From NCBI RefSeq assembly GCF_046630445.1, contig NC_092337.1:366736001-366800000 (forward strand): 64,000 nucleotides of DNA, read 5' to 3'. Origin of the DNA: Rutidosis leptorrhynchoides. Its lineage: Eukaryota > Streptophyta > Magnoliopsida > Asterales > Asteraceae. Below, piece after piece: positions 23,999 through 37,571 of this stretch. Position numbers and translations under genes: made by a program. Position 1 is the stretch's first letter; every line of letters starts with the position of its first letter. Under the pieces are notes generated by a model. That model saw only the letters and a program-made list of their open reading frames with translations, was not told the origin of the DNA and ran no database searches.

Positions 23999-26057
23999 TC
24001 TACTTAGTTTTATTTATTTTATAATTTGTAATGTTGATACATTTAATACTTATGTTAATATTGTAATAGTTTTTATAATTTTCTAACTTTTATTATTAGA
24101 TTTTAATAATTGTTGAATGTGGGGTAATATACCAAACTTCAAAAATATGTATATATGTTTGCAGTTTATCTTATGTAAACAACAGGGTAAAACAACGCAT
24201 TTTCAAATACTGGCATTAAGTTCAGTAAAAGCAACTAATTTTTGACGACAAGATGCAAAATATATGTGAAATAACAACAAGACGGAATGAACAAATGATA
24301 TGCACCATTTATCATTCAGCAAACAAACGCCAATATATTTGGAAACTTTGGTAAAATTTAATCATTTTCACACAAATCACCCTCAATAATTTAAATTATT
24401 ACTGATTTTTTGCAAATGAGGGCATTGCAAGATCTTAAGTGTGGGAAGGGGTTAAATTCTTTCGGATTTTAAAATTTTTACTTTATACACTTGGTTATCA
24501 TTAGAAATACTAGTAAAGTAGTAGTTGTATTAGAATCTAGTGCTCTCTGATAATAAAGAACAGCCCTAGTCTTATATACTGACTACCCAATTCTAGTAAA
24601 AATTTTCAAAATTTTCAACTAAATGAACTCAAAATCATGTTTATACATATTTATGAAAGATAAAACTAGGTTTTAACACCGAAATTATTGTTACCTCGGA
24701 AAGGACATAAATTGAGAAACAAACAAAAATGTTAAAATTCATTTAAAATGGAATAGAGGACAATAAAAAGGAAAATAAAAGCCAAGTGTGGGAAAATTTA
24801 CTAAGATATTTTAAACGTATGTCACATATTTCTGTACAAATAACTAAAAATACTTTTGCTTTGGACTAAACTAAAAAGTTTTACCTGATTTACTATAATA
24901 AAGATGGATCTACACGATGAATCAATTCCATCATTAAAAGGAAGTAAAGTCTTCCGAAAAAGAAACGCGCTTCTTGATTTAGGTCAGGAAGTTGTCGTCC
25001 AGACCAGCTGTAGGTTAACGAAAAACCTAGAAAAGTCATCACTAAAATCAGCAGGAAATCCACGGACCTCGGCATTAAACAGGGTCGCCAAGTGGTCAGA
25101 TTTATCCTAACTATGAGAAGGATTTATCTTGTAAAATGGGGAGGGCACCGTGCAAATTAGCTTGATAAGACTAATGAATCAGATCCCCAGAAAGGATAAT
25201 CTCCTTAAAGATTAAAAATCAGCTTTTAAGCCTGATATTACTCAATCCTAGAGATTGACCTTAAAGATTGAGAATTCAAACTCATGGAATTCGATGATAT
25301 CTAAACTCGAGCTTGAACGAGAAAATATTTTGATCAAAATTATAAACCGATTTGTTTTCTGAAAAATCATTTTCAATGCGTTCATTACCATTGAACGTAA
25401 AATCCTAGGAATTCACCTGGAATTCATTAGGTCACCTGAACTAAATCGGGTGTCAACCGTAAGAACGGTGGTTGCATAGCATGGTCAAAGACAGGACCTT
25501 GTGCCAGATCGGAAAATTATAAGGGTGAGCTTTACTATTGCTCCTACCAAGGATAGAAATTGCGTCCGACACGTTATAGACCATAATTAAAAGCATGTCA
25601 GGGGACATTGCCTTAACAGTTGCTTGTTCAACGCTTTCCTTTACAACCGGACGGTAGTTTACCGAAAGGTAATATACGGGACAAGTAAACTGGACGTGTT
25701 GCTTTCCAAATACAAGGTTAGCAAGTGGGTGACACAAAACCATAAGGTTTGAGCTAAAATTTTCAAATCTGAAACCCACCAAACCCACAAAAATATTTTG
25801 CAAACACCGGTGAAGGGTTATTCCGGAAAACTTATCAAGGGTAAAAACTAGATTTAATTTTCAAAAGATCAAATGTTTTCATAAAGATCCAATTTCCTTA
25901 ATGGATCTAAATTTTTATAGTCATGTGGGACTGTAAACCATATCGTTACTACCATTGTTTATACCGCCGTATAGAAATCACTGATGTACAAAGTGTGAAG
26001 AATAAAGAAGTGATTCTAATATTTCAAGACGATATTGCTTGAGGACAAGCAACGCTC
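23999..26057 (+). other. 3' non-coding spacer of the Athila element
   Basis: About 2 kb with no convincing gene. Purine-tract-like AAGTGTGGGAA occurs at 24437 and 24784, before the copy next to the LTR. A CCGAAATTATTG-like motif near 24682 repeats the modules of the 20.9-21.7 kb spacer. Confidence 0.55.
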
Positions 26058-26072
26058 AAGTGTGGGAATATT
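26058..26072 (+). other. Polypurine tract of the Athila element
   Basis: AAGTGTGGGAATATT directly abuts the 3' LTR and is the expected plus-strand primer. Confidence 0.75.
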
Positions 26073-28084
26073 TGATAATACTAAAAACGAACATATATTT
26101 TATAGCATTATTCCTCAAGAAAGACAAGCTTTTAGTTGCAATTGTTCTATTTAAAAGTGATATTCGTTTAAATATTAAAAGGTGAAGACAAAAGACAGAT
26201 TCGACGAATTGAAGACGCAAACGACCAAAAAGCTCAAAAGTACAAAATACAATCAAAGAGGTTCCAATTATTGATAAGAAACGTCTCGAAATTACAAGAG
26301 TACAAGACTCAAAACACAAAGTACAAGATATTAAATTGTACGCAAGGACGTTCGAAAATCCAGAATCGGGACCAGAGTCAACTCTCAACGCTCGACCCAA
26401 CGGACTAAAAATTACAAGTTAACTATGTATATAAATATAATATAATATATAATTAATTATATTAATTATATATATATATATTATATTTATAAAATAAATC
26501 GTCGGCAAACAAAGAGACAAATGTGGGTGAGCTGTGAAAACGATCTCCGCGACTCGCGGAGTTTGAAGAAGGAATGAGCCGCGAGTCGCGGAGCCCCAAA
26601 AACTGAAACTCCCTATAAAGCCTAACGAATTCTGATCAATTTTTCATCCAATATCCATCAATCTCTCTATCTATATACGTAATATTTATATTTATAATTT
26701 ATATTTTAATTTTAATTTTAATTTTAATTTTAATCCTAATAATAAGGGTATGTTAGCGAATGTTGTAAGGGTATAAGTCGAAATTCTGTCCCTGTAACGC
26801 TACGCTATTTTTAATCATTGTAAGTTATGTTCAACCTTTTTACATTAATGTCTCGTAGCTAAGTTATTATTATGCTTATTTAATACCGAAGTAATCATGA
26901 TGTTGGGCTAATTACTAAAATTGGATAATTGGGCTTTGTACCATAATTGGGGTTTGGACAAAAGAACGACACTTGTGGAAATTAGACTATGGGCTATTAA
27001 TGGGCTTTATAATTGTTTAACTAAATGATAGTTTGTTAATGTTAATATAAAGATTTACAATTGGGCGTCCCTATAAATTACCATATACACTCGATCGGAC
27101 ACGATGGGCGGGGTATTTATATGTACGAATAATCGTTCATTTTACCGGACACGGGAATGGATTAATAGCCACTAGAATAATTAAAACAGGGGTGAAATTA
27201 TGTACAAGGACACTTGGTATAATTGATAACAAAATATTAAAACCTTGGGTTACACTCAGTCGACATCCTGGTGTAATTATTAAATAAAGTATTAAAATCT
27301 TGTTACAGTTTAAGTCCCCAATTAGTTGGAATATTTAACTTCGGGTATAAGAATAATTTGACGAGGACACTCGCACTTTATATTTATGACTGATGGACTG
27401 TTATGGACAAAAACCAGACGGACATATTAAATAATCCAGGACAAAGGACAATTAACCCATGGGCATAAAACTAAAATCAAAACGTCAAACATTATGATTA
27501 CGGAAGTTTAAATAAGCATAATTCTTTTATTTCATATTTAATTTCCTTTATTTTATATTTAATTGCACTTCTAATTATCGCATTTTATTTTATTATTATT
27601 GTATTTAATTGCACTTTTAATTATCGTACTTTTTATTATCGCAAGTTTATTTTATCGCACTTTCATTTATCGCAATTTCATTATCGTTATTTACTTTACG
27701 CTTTAAATTAAGTCTTGTATTTATTTATTATTTTACATTTGGTTTTAACTGCGACTAAAGTTTTAAAATCGACAAACCGGTCATTAAACGGTAAAAACCC
27801 CCCTTTATAATAATAATATTTCTTATATATATATTTGTATTTTTATAAAAGTAAACTAATATAGCGTTAAGCTTTGTTTAAAAAGATTCCCTGTGGAACG
27901 AACCGGACTTACTAAAAACTACACTACTGTACGATTAGGTACACTGCCTATAAGTGTTGTAGCAAGGTTTAAGTATATCCATTCAATAAATAAATAAATA
28001 TCTTGTGTAAAATTGTATCGTATTTAATAGTATTTCCTTGTAAAATTTAATAGTATTTTTTATACCCCTTAGCTCTAAACATCA
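26073..28084 (+). repeat. 3' LTR of the Athila element (2012 bp)
   Basis: Begins TGATAATACT and ends AAACATCA. It carries the TATA box at 26613-26620 and the same GC palindrome pair as the 5' LTR. Confidence 0.95.
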
Positions 28085-28777
28085 CCAACAATGGAACAAA
28101 AACCACCGTTTGAAGATGACGACCATTTTCCGACAGGAGAAGAACCTCATCGGCAATAGTGGTGCAAAACCAAAATAAAAGTTTCAATTGGTGATTAACT
28201 AATTAGGTGAAGCAGTGTCTATAGCGCAAACAAGATTTAATAGGATGATTTTTGCTTCATATTGAGCGTGGATGAAGATTCCGATGTTGGGATGAAGATC
28301 TCGATGGTGGTTTAGTGTAATAATTCATCATGTGGTTGTCGATGGCTGGATTTATCACCGTTGTATGGAGGTGGGTATGGCCGTCTTCTCCTCTAAGTGT
28401 TTCAATACCCGTCTTGAAATAACTACCATGGCTGTGAACTGTGTTAGATTTTTATATTTATTATTTTTGAAATCTTGTAGCATGGTTATTGAAATGGTTA
28501 CTGATCGTACTAAATCCGGATCACGGATAAAAATAAGATTGCAAATCTCAATCACGTTAACGGTGAGGGGTTTTAGTCTTCTTGCGCTCTCTGAATAACA
28601 ATGATTACCAGATCCAAAGACAAGCTACGAATCCAGTCAAGGTCAAACTTAGTCAATCACTTTAGAGAGAGAAAGTTCCACTCTGATAAAATGATGTACT
28701 CTGCCTATTAATGAAGTCTAGGTGGCCTATTTATAGGCAGAAAAGTCAAAGGTTCTTCTTCAAAGATGGAAACGCGT
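28085..28777. other. Unclassified DNA between the Athila element and element M
   Basis: About 690 bp with higher GC than its surroundings and short open frames on both strands (for example 28332-28598) that resemble no family. Together with the left flank it may be an old disrupted gene or repeat; I cannot tell which. Confidence 0.4.
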
Positions 28778-30770
28778 TGTCACGACCCTACTTTTTCCGT
28801 TATCTTTTACCGTTTGTAGTTAACGTCTGTTAATTGTTATTCGTGCCACGCCATTTTTATGACTTATATTATTATTTTAGTAATAATATATTCTTTATTA
28901 TGAGTTATATGAATATTTGTATTCGTATTTAAAGTTGTACGTTTCTAGGTGTCGTGGATTTCTATCCGGCGAATCTTTTCGGTTTTCAAACCAACGGTTA
29001 GACTTTTGAGATTTTTGAATCTAAATTATTTTAATTATGATATTTTTATATCATATGGTTATATAAAATATTTTTATATTTTATTTTTTGCGCATGCATA
29101 ATTCCTCCGAATAATTAATCGCGTAATGGCGTTTTCGCGTTTCGGGCTTTGTTCGGGCATTCGGGCCACAAGCTATTGGACATTTATCAAATTTAGGTTA
29201 CAAGGGGGCCCACCCCATCCCATTTTCGGCCGAACCTCCCAAGGGAGGGGTTGGTTTTGCCATTCCTTGTAAGTTGTGACTATTTTGATCAAAAACCTAA
29301 ACACTACATCATTTCTTCCATATTACATTTTATTTTTTTCTCTCCCCTCCCTCTCTTTGATCCGTCGCCTCTCACACACACCATCATTATCATCTTTTGC
29401 TTTTTGCTTTGAAGATTTAGGGATTCTTGCATAAACGGATTCATCTCTTCGATCTCTACGCGTTCATACTAATCAATTCTTGATTAGGGTATAAACTCTA
29501 ACTCTAGCTTTTTCAATTTTGATTATTTTTACTGATTCTTATATGTATGATGATGTTATAGTACTAGTGTATTATTGTATTGTTGTTATTATGTGTAGAA
29601 ATGCTCGATTTACTATATTTTCTGTATGATTAAAAGCGGACAGCAGCTATTTGTTTAAAATCAGTAAACTTTACATATGTTTTTGGTTAAATAAAGTGTA
29701 TATATGAGTTCCTCTCATCAAGACAATAATTTTAGGCTTTGGATTCATGTTGTTTTGAGTTTGTGATCAAAAAGTTATGCCCGATTTAGGGTTTTGATGA
29801 AATTAAAATGTAAAAGCTTGTATGATCAGTTGGGGTCCAACTTTGTGATCACTTTTGGAGTCTCTAGGGGTACCATTAGTTTAGGATTGATGATTGGATG
29901 AATATTCATGTTCGGGCCATCGAAATCCGAGCCACGGATCACCCGAAATGGCTAAAACAAGTTTTAAATCGGATTAATGAAAATGTTTGGTTCATGGCTA
30001 TTGGTCACGACTTATGAACTAACCTTAGGATGTTCTTGAGTTCACTAATGTGTCGGGTTAGTTGGTTAGACGAGGATATATATAAAATTCGTCGAAAACC
30101 GACACCCGAGGCTCAAGTTATGACCTGACGAACTTTTAATTAAACTTATTGTTATAAAATTGAATCCTAGGTTATAAATAAGGATTTGCATTATAATTAA
30201 ATTACTTATTATATAAAAGTAGTTATTTTTAATTAAGACTTATAATATATATTTATTATATCATTTAATAATTACATTATGATTTAATTATTCTTATAAT
30301 TAAACATATGATTAATAATGCTTATATTATTAATGGAAATACTTATGATAAGTATTAAACTTATGTTATGAGATTATTATATCAAGATTTATAATAAATA
30401 TTTATTATTTATTTATTTATTTATTATAAGACTTAGTTATTATTTAATTATAATACAATTTAATTATTAAATACTTATGGTTTAATAATTATATTAAAAT
30501 ACTTATGATATGATTAATAATTCATTATTAATTAATAATATTTATGATAGATTAAAAATTTATTATTAATTAATAATACTTATGTTATGATTAATATTTA
30601 ATTAATTAATTAAATACTTATGTTATATTAATTATATCATTTAAATTTATGTTAATTTTATAATTTAATTTAATTTAATTAAACTTATGATATGACATGA
30701 TTATACAAGTATGACTTTAAATAACCTTATAACTTATATTATTATTATAATTTACACTTTTATTTTTAAT

Positions 30771-30845
30771 GTTGACTAAGTTTGACCAAGGTTGACTTTT
30801 GAGTTGACTTTTGGTTGACTTTGACTTTCAGTTGACTTTTGTGAC
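30771..30845 (+). promoter_or_regulatory. Cluster of seven TTGACY (W-box-like) motifs in the LTR of M
   Basis: Seven TTGAC[C/T] motifs lie within 75 bp (for example GTTGACTAAG, TTTGACCAAG, GTTGACTTTT). W-boxes are WRKY-factor sites, so the LTR could be stress-responsive. The array may equally be a simple tandem repeat. Confidence 0.45.
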
Positions 30846-30859
30846 TTTTCTAATTAAGG

Positions 30860-30960
30860 AAACTTTCCAAAAATAGAAACTTTTCAAAATAGAAACTTTC
30901 CAAAAATAGAAATTTTCCAAAAATAGAATTTTTCCAAAAATAGAAACTTTCTAAAAATAG
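30860..30960. repeat. Tandem repeat of a 16-17 bp unit in the LTR of M
   Basis: Six imperfect copies of AAACTTTCCAAAAATAG follow the TTGAC cluster directly. Confidence 0.85.
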
Positions 30961-32007
30961 AAAGTACGTGTTATACGATGTCCTGATCATACCGAGTGAT
31001 GTTCTATGCTTATTTGCAACAAGTACTATAAGTATCATACTAAGACTTAACCTAAGTTAGTTATTTATATCGATCTACTTTAATTATAGGTCGGAGTTGT
31101 GATCACTCTTGATCACTTTATCTTTTGCTGTTCGCATTACTGTGTTGTTGCTTGCTTCATTTACGTTAAGGTGAGTTATAGTCCCATTTTTCTATTTTAA
31201 ATCTTTTGGGATGAGAATACATGCATTTTATTTTTACATATTGGACACAAGTGGAAGTTGGTTTAAATTATTCATTGTGAATCGAACAAAAATATTCCCT
31301 AATCTGGTAATTATAATCACTGGTTTCTACTGGTGAACGTGAATTCTATGGATAGATCTTTCGGGCCTGACAGCCCCATTTTATGCTAATCGCGCTAGCA
31401 ATTATAGACGAAATGTATTAGTACTTCGTATTTTGGAAGATACACATGTTCAGTGTATATTTTTTATATTGGTTTTTGTTAAGGGTATGGAGTTGTTAAG
31501 TGATTACCAGGTGGCTCACGGGTTAATGGAATAATGCTTTATATGTTTTTGAGCATATATTTTTGTGGTCCAAAATGAGTCTTTATGTTTTCAAACATAA
31601 ATTTTCATGGTTTAAATTAAATTTTTTTTGCATTGTTAAACCTATAATTCACTCAACATTTTTGTTGACAGTTTACTCGCAAGTTTTATTCTCATGTTCA
31701 TGATTGATTGCTTCCGTTATGCTTAGAGAGTCTGCATAGTCTGTAGCAGATTTTGATTTAAACATTAAACATTGCATTTTACTTTAAATACTGTTACATT
31801 GTGGTTAGTTGTTGACTTGTTTTGGTCAACCCTTTTTATACATTTGGGATGGTTTTTCTAAATTTACAAATGATTTAGATTTTCCTTTTGAGGTAATAAA
31901 TTTTATTAAATGAATGCAATGTTATTTATAAAATTCATATAGAGTTATGATCAAGCTGTGGGACCAAGTGACTGAGCCGTTAAAGGTACTTGACGGGTCA
32001 TCACAGT

Positions 32008-32020
32008 TGGTATCAGAGCC
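32008..32020 (+). other. Primer-binding site of element M (initiator tRNA-Met type)
   Basis: TGGTATCAGAGCC starts two bases after the 5' LTR and matches the complement of the tRNA-Met 3' end used by Ty3 chromoviruses. Confidence 0.85.
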
Positions 32021-34229
32021 TTGGTTGTAGGGAATTAGGCTGCATTGATGTTGTTACCCCGAGTCAATAGGGTGCATTAGTGAGTCTAGTCTACAGCCCA
32101 GCCTATAATATATTATTATATGTGATTATTTGTATCGTATTGGTATGTATATTGTTTTCATATACGTACATCTCCTTCTTATGTTCTAAATACGGGAGGA
32201 ACTCCCATTCCGATTTAAATGTATCCTCCGACGCATGAGAGTTTATCTTTTATAAGAACACCTCGGTTAGTGAAACCGAGGGATGTCATTCTTGACTTCT
32301 GGAATTCTCGACATTTCTATGTCATCTATTATGGTTATGTATATAATGTTTGAGTTATATTACGCGAGATGTCATTCTTGACTTCTAAATGCTCGGCATT
32401 TCAATGTCAGCTATTATGTTTAGGTATATAACATTCTTGTTATATTACGTGCCTTTGCACCGTTGTGCCTTGGGTTGCGAACCGGAAACATCATTCTTGA
32501 CATTTAAAGATTCTTCATACTTCAAAGATATTTTTATGTCATCGTTACTCTTATTCATTACTTTTGATATTTTTGTCTCTTTGTGCTATCCTTAGCACAC
32601 TGTTTAAGAAATCGTTCTAGAGAAAATTGTGTTGAAATTCGAGGTTAACCACGTGTCCTGACCTTACGTAGTGCTATTGGAATGGAACTATGAATTAGTG
32701 AAATATAATGACGTCTGACCTACGGGATTATATTACGGAAATTCATATAGAAATTCCAATATTGCGACATGAGGAATAGAAAGCGAGTCAAAGAAAATTT
32801 TTACACCACTCATTCAGAAATTCTAATGTTATTACATGAGTAAGGAAATACACATTTTCTTATTTGTTGATATACGAGAAATTCGTTTTAACCGAACTAC
32901 CTACCTCATTCTTTATCCTTCATACCCCATTTATTAGCAACAGCTTCGCACGTGAACAGTTTTGGTCCAAGGACATATGTCCTGATAATAGTCAAAATGA
33001 CATTAAATTCACTGTTTTTCATGACCTCGTAACATTTGTTGGTCAATGTCGCCAGACGATCCAAGTCCTCCACTCGATCTTCTACGATCTTACTTCAACT
33101 CGTAACCTCTGAAATACGAATACTCTGTTTATCATCAGGATTTTTACACATTTGTTTAATTGTGCGGATCCCATGAGATTTATGGACGAGTAGAGGTAAT
33201 AAGATTTTCTGTCACGTATGCAATTTGTAAAATCACATATGTACGTATAAAATCAAATAAATAAATTTACCTTAACTTATTTTGATTAGTACATACTAAA
33301 TTATAACTTAAAGATTATTTTAAAACCACTCCTTTATTGAGTTGTTTAACTGAGTCAAATTGTTTTATATAAAATGGTACATGTTGTACATACTTCTAAA
33401 TTTACTAAGAACTTCGTTCCGTTTATGTCGTCACATCAAACGTTTAGAGCTTTTTCAAAACTTCATTGATTGGTTATATTAAAATTTTCGCAATTACTCT
33501 ACAATGTGTTTGGGTCAAAGTTCTGCTCGTCTTGTGTTTAAGGATGAAACTTACCGTTAAGTTCATTGATAAAAAATCTTACGCCACCTTGGATGGCGGT
33601 TTTATAAAATTGTTTGAAAGTCTTTGCGCTCATAAAATTTTCCCTCTTATGGTTGGACATGACCGAAACGCGGACCGATAACTCAGTTTTCTGAGGTACG
33701 TTCAGTGGTCACCCTGTTCTCAGGAAAGGCACTGGGTGGGTTTTTACCCCCAACTGTTGTTATAGTTGGTATCACAGATAGATATTACACTAGACCATTT
33801 GAGAAGTTTCTACTCTCGATATTCACGGCTAACCGCAACACCCTCGTAAACATCAATCCTATGATTCAATACTTTGAGGTGCACAAAATCATTTTTGGAG
33901 ATTCATCTCACCTGAAGTCGGCCATTCTTTATAACCCATGGTTCACGTTTCTTTTCATCCGCACATAAATTTAAGAATAAGGATCAATCCTAGATTGACT
34001 GCTCATTGTGTGAGGTAGTTCACTCTCATTGAAAGATCACACCTTTCGTACGTCTTCCTTTCGAAAATGTAATGAAAATTTACTTTGAAATCTATGATCC
34101 TCATTATCCCCTTTGAAGGAATTTCCTTAAACATCTATACCACTGATATGACTACTCTATATATTTCTTCTTTCGTTGGTTGCAACTATATCTCATTCGT
34201 CCTAGTTCGTCCCCTTGGGAAGCCCCTGT

Positions 34230-35146
34230 TGAAATGCCCCGTTCATATTAATTATAAACGTTTCATATTAATTGGTTTCTTTGCGAGGTTTTAACCTCTA
34301 TATGAGACGTTTTTTCAAATCTTGCATTCGTTTTTAAAAACAACCATAACCTTTATTATTGAATAAAGGTCTTAATGACATAATTTAGATTGTCTATCAA
34401 AGACAATCTCCTCAAATAAATACGTTTTTACACAACCCATTATAATATGATCAAATATATTACAACAAATACTCCGAATGCAAGTTTAAACAATATAAAC
34501 AATTATGCCGACTCCAAATCTTGACCTTGGGTTGGCATACGACAGCGGAAGCGTTTTTAATATTCACCTGAGAATAAACATGCTTAAAACGTCAACAAAA
34601 ATGTTGGTGAGTCATAGGTTTAATTTCTACATAATAATCATAACATTTAATAAGCCACAAGATTTCATTTAATTAAATGCGCATGATCATTACAACTAAA
34701 ATCATTCATACGATGAGTCGCCTGGTAACCGACCTTAACATAGAGCACTTAAGATATCTGGCATCATACATTCCACTATTCAAATGTATGACAAGAACCC
34801 TTCGAAGTACTAAAGCATTTCCACTATTCGAAAATGGGGGTGGTTGGTGCCCGTAGATCTACCTTTAGGATTCGCGTCAATTAGTGTTTTTCACTAATTC
34901 TTAGGTTACCAAGCATAATAATAATAAGTACAGATATCCGGTATAACAAATCAATCGTAGAATGTAGTTTCATGAACTTGTGCTTATTTTGTAAAACATT
35001 TATAAATTTTGCATGTATTCTCATCCCAAAATAATTTAAATAGTAAAAATGGGACTATAACTCACTTGTGATGATTTCCAAATAGATGGTGATAAGACTT
35101 GGCCTTTTGACAAATTCACGAACCTAATAATAATATTCTTGTGTCA

Positions 35147-35220
<74 letters not shown>

Positions 35221-37148
35221 CCATACATATGATACTTATGATAATTTTAATTGTCCATTATTAGTAGTCCAACGTTCGTAGTCCAATAGTCCAATAGTCC
35301 AATAGTCCAACAGTATAAATATATATATATATAAATATAAATGCGTATATTGTGTTAGAATTCACTAACACTATAATATATTGTCTTAATATAATAAGAC
35401 ACATAATATGTATATTGTCTGAAGCAATCCGCGACCCATTGTATACATGTCTCAGGCTCGATCACAACTCAATGTATATAATATTTTGGAATCCACTTTG
35501 ACCCACAACTAACTCGAGATTACTGCCAATGGTGTCTAATAGTTCGTTCTAATAATATATATAGAAGAAGTCAAAATGATATGTCAAAACTTTGTATACG
35601 AGTCCACGGTGATCAAGTCATATATATATATATATATATATATATGGTGCCTTACGATCTTTATTAAGACTATAATATATTGTCGTAGAACTTAATCACG
35701 ACTATTATATATTGTATTTCCATAAGTTCGGGAACAAGACATGTATAAATACATGTAGGATACAAGGTAAGTTAGCTAGGATAAGGTTAACATCCATTTT
35801 TATAAATCATGTCCTTAGCTAAAAATTAAGAAAAATATCCAATTTTGTTTTACCCATAATTTCTTCGTTACAAATCCGTTTTGAGTGATTCGAGTTGTCA
35901 TGGTTTCGTATCGAACTCAACATTGTTAATCTTAATAGAAAAATTATAGGTTTATAGTCGAAAATACAGATTAGGTGTCAAATAAGAGAAGATAGTCATA
36001 TCCGTCGTAAGAACGACATCTTGATGACCCTTTTGAAAAACATACTTCTACTTTGAGTTTAACCATGGATTTTGGATATATTTCATATACATATAAAATA
36101 ATATTTTTCACCAAAGGAAATATTTTAATTCAAAGTTTAAGATAGGTTTTTAAAATTAAACCCAAAACAGCCCACGTTCGACTATGACGGCGTATATTCG
36201 ATTTTAAGGTGTTCTTCGTGTTTACAAGTTTTATATCCTTATGTTAGCTTGACATACTGTCATAATACATGTGTTGAAGTGTTTTAAAATTCAAGTTAGA
36301 AGGATTAAGTTTATTTGCAAACAAGTTTAGAAATAATCTAAACTATGTTCTTGTTGTTATTAGTTATAACTCAAAATAAGATAGCTATATGAATACGAAT
36401 TGAATAAGATTATGAATAAGGTTACTATCTCAAATAAAATGAGTAAAGTTGCTGGAGAAATAAGGAGAATATCTTGAGTTCAAAGATACCCTTGATGGCT
36501 TGGAATTCTTGAAGTGTTCTTGATCAAGCTTTGTTATGATGATTATAACTTGGATTATGAGACCAATACTTGCTGAATTGAATGGAGGTTTGAGAGAGTG
36601 TTTGAGTATGTGTTTAGAATGTAAAATGATGTAGTTAATTGGAATGAAATGGATGGTTATTTATCCTACATGTTGGCATCAAAATGGGGACAACAACGTG
36701 GCTCCATAGTTTGTAATTTTATGCATTTAGTCATACTAGTTTCCAAGCCATGGTTCCCACAAGTCTACATCATGTTTATACATGTCTCACAATTGATTCA
36801 GGGCTTCTAAGATTAATGATTTAGTATGTATATACCCATAGTAAATACATATAGAAGCTGGGTATTATACGGGTATAAATACCGTATGAATACGAATAGG
36901 ATTCTTGATAAAATTGAATGAGAAAATGAGTATAGCTATCTTTATTGAGTATAAATATATTGATATATATTATTAAGTCTTTCAAAAGTGTATTAATACA
37001 TATTAATACACTACATATACATACATTTTAATTTAGAAGTTATTACAACGTTAATCGTTATATATATGTATATAGTCTTGAAGTCTTTAAGTTAGTAATC
37101 TTATTTTATGTATATAACCAATTGTTATTATATATAATGAGATACTTA
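34230..37148 (-). repeat. Element L: truncated inverted LTR (about 2.9 kb)
   Basis: Read on the - strand it ends ...GGGGCATTTCA at 34230, the outer 3' edge of an LTR of the E/G family; no primer-binding site adjoins it, so it is a 3' LTR or a solo LTR. Its other end is missing because element E begins at 37149. The conserved donor and acceptor pair is at 35065 and 34568. A (TA)n tract is at 35149-35215. Confidence 0.75.
35149..35215. repeat. (TA)n microsatellite
   Basis: About 67 bp of alternating A and T within the LTR of L. Similar tracts lie at 37504-37569 (E), 48660-48717 (F 5' LTR) and 52206-52280 (F interior). Confidence 0.95.
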
Positions 37149-37499
37149 TGTAGTGACCCGAACTTTTCCATGTTTATATATATATTAAATGAAATTGTTA
37201 TTTTACATGATTAAGTGTTTCCAATATGTTAAGCAATCAAACTTGTTAAGACTTGATTAATTGAAATAGGTTTCATATAGACAATTGACCACCCAAGTTG
37301 ATCGGTGATTCACGAAAGTTAAAACTTGTAAAAACTATATGATGACATATATATGGTTATATATATAGTTAACATGATATTATGATAAGTAAACATATCA
37401 TTAAGTATATTAACAATGAACTACATATGTAAAAACAAGACTACTAACTTAATGATTTTGAAACGAGACATATATGTAACGATTATCGTTGTAACGACA

Positions 37500-37571
<72 letters not shown>

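Larger units (their letters stand above)
11112..28084 (+). mobile_element. Complete Athila-type Ty3/gypsy LTR retrotransposon (16,973 bp)
   Basis: The element is bounded by TG...CA long terminal repeats and flanked by the 5-bp duplication CCAAC (11107-11111 and 28085-28089). In order it has: 5' LTR, tRNA-Asp primer-binding site, a 1.5 kb leader, gag, protease, reverse transcriptase, RNase H, integrase, a small zinc-knuckle ORF, an AT-rich spacer, an Athila-type third ORF, a 2 kb spacer, a purine tract and the 3' LTR. The LTRs differ by roughly 25 substitutions in about 2 kb by eye. The coding region carries several stops and frameshifts, so this copy cannot make an intact polyprotein. Athila-lineage assignment rests on the primer site, gag/protease sequence and third ORF. 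Confidence 0.95.
28778..32005 (+). repeat. 5' LTR of element M (about 3228 bp)
   Basis: Starts TGTCACGACCC and ends GGGTCATCACA, followed by the primer-binding site. It has the conserved block shared by the other LTRs here, starting at GTGAGTTATAGTCCC (31171). In this copy the 3' acceptor has lost its AG (TTCTCAT near 31693). Confidence 0.85.
28778..34229 (+). mobile_element. Element M: Tekay-like LTR retrotransposon, 5' part only
   Basis: It has a 3.2 kb 5' LTR, an initiator-Met-type primer-binding site and about 2.2 kb of internal DNA, and is then interrupted by the inverted LTR of element L at 34230. No gag or pol is visible in the internal part. Short open frames at 33466-33681 and 33705-33968 resemble nothing I recognise. 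The block at about 32490-32760 resembles 54030-54265 in element F, so M may be of the same non-autonomous type. Confidence 0.75.

Noticed and set aside
28332..28598. Open frame right of the Athila element as a host gene
   Set aside because: No homology recognised, no splice support, overlapping open frame on the other strand.
33466..33968. Two open frames in element M as genes
   Set aside because: No recognisable domain, no conserved start context, and frames are in a degraded non-autonomous interior.
35149..37569. TA-rich tracts as CRISPR-like or origin repeats
   Set aside because: Simple (TA)n microsatellites in plant LTRs; no spacers or other origin features.
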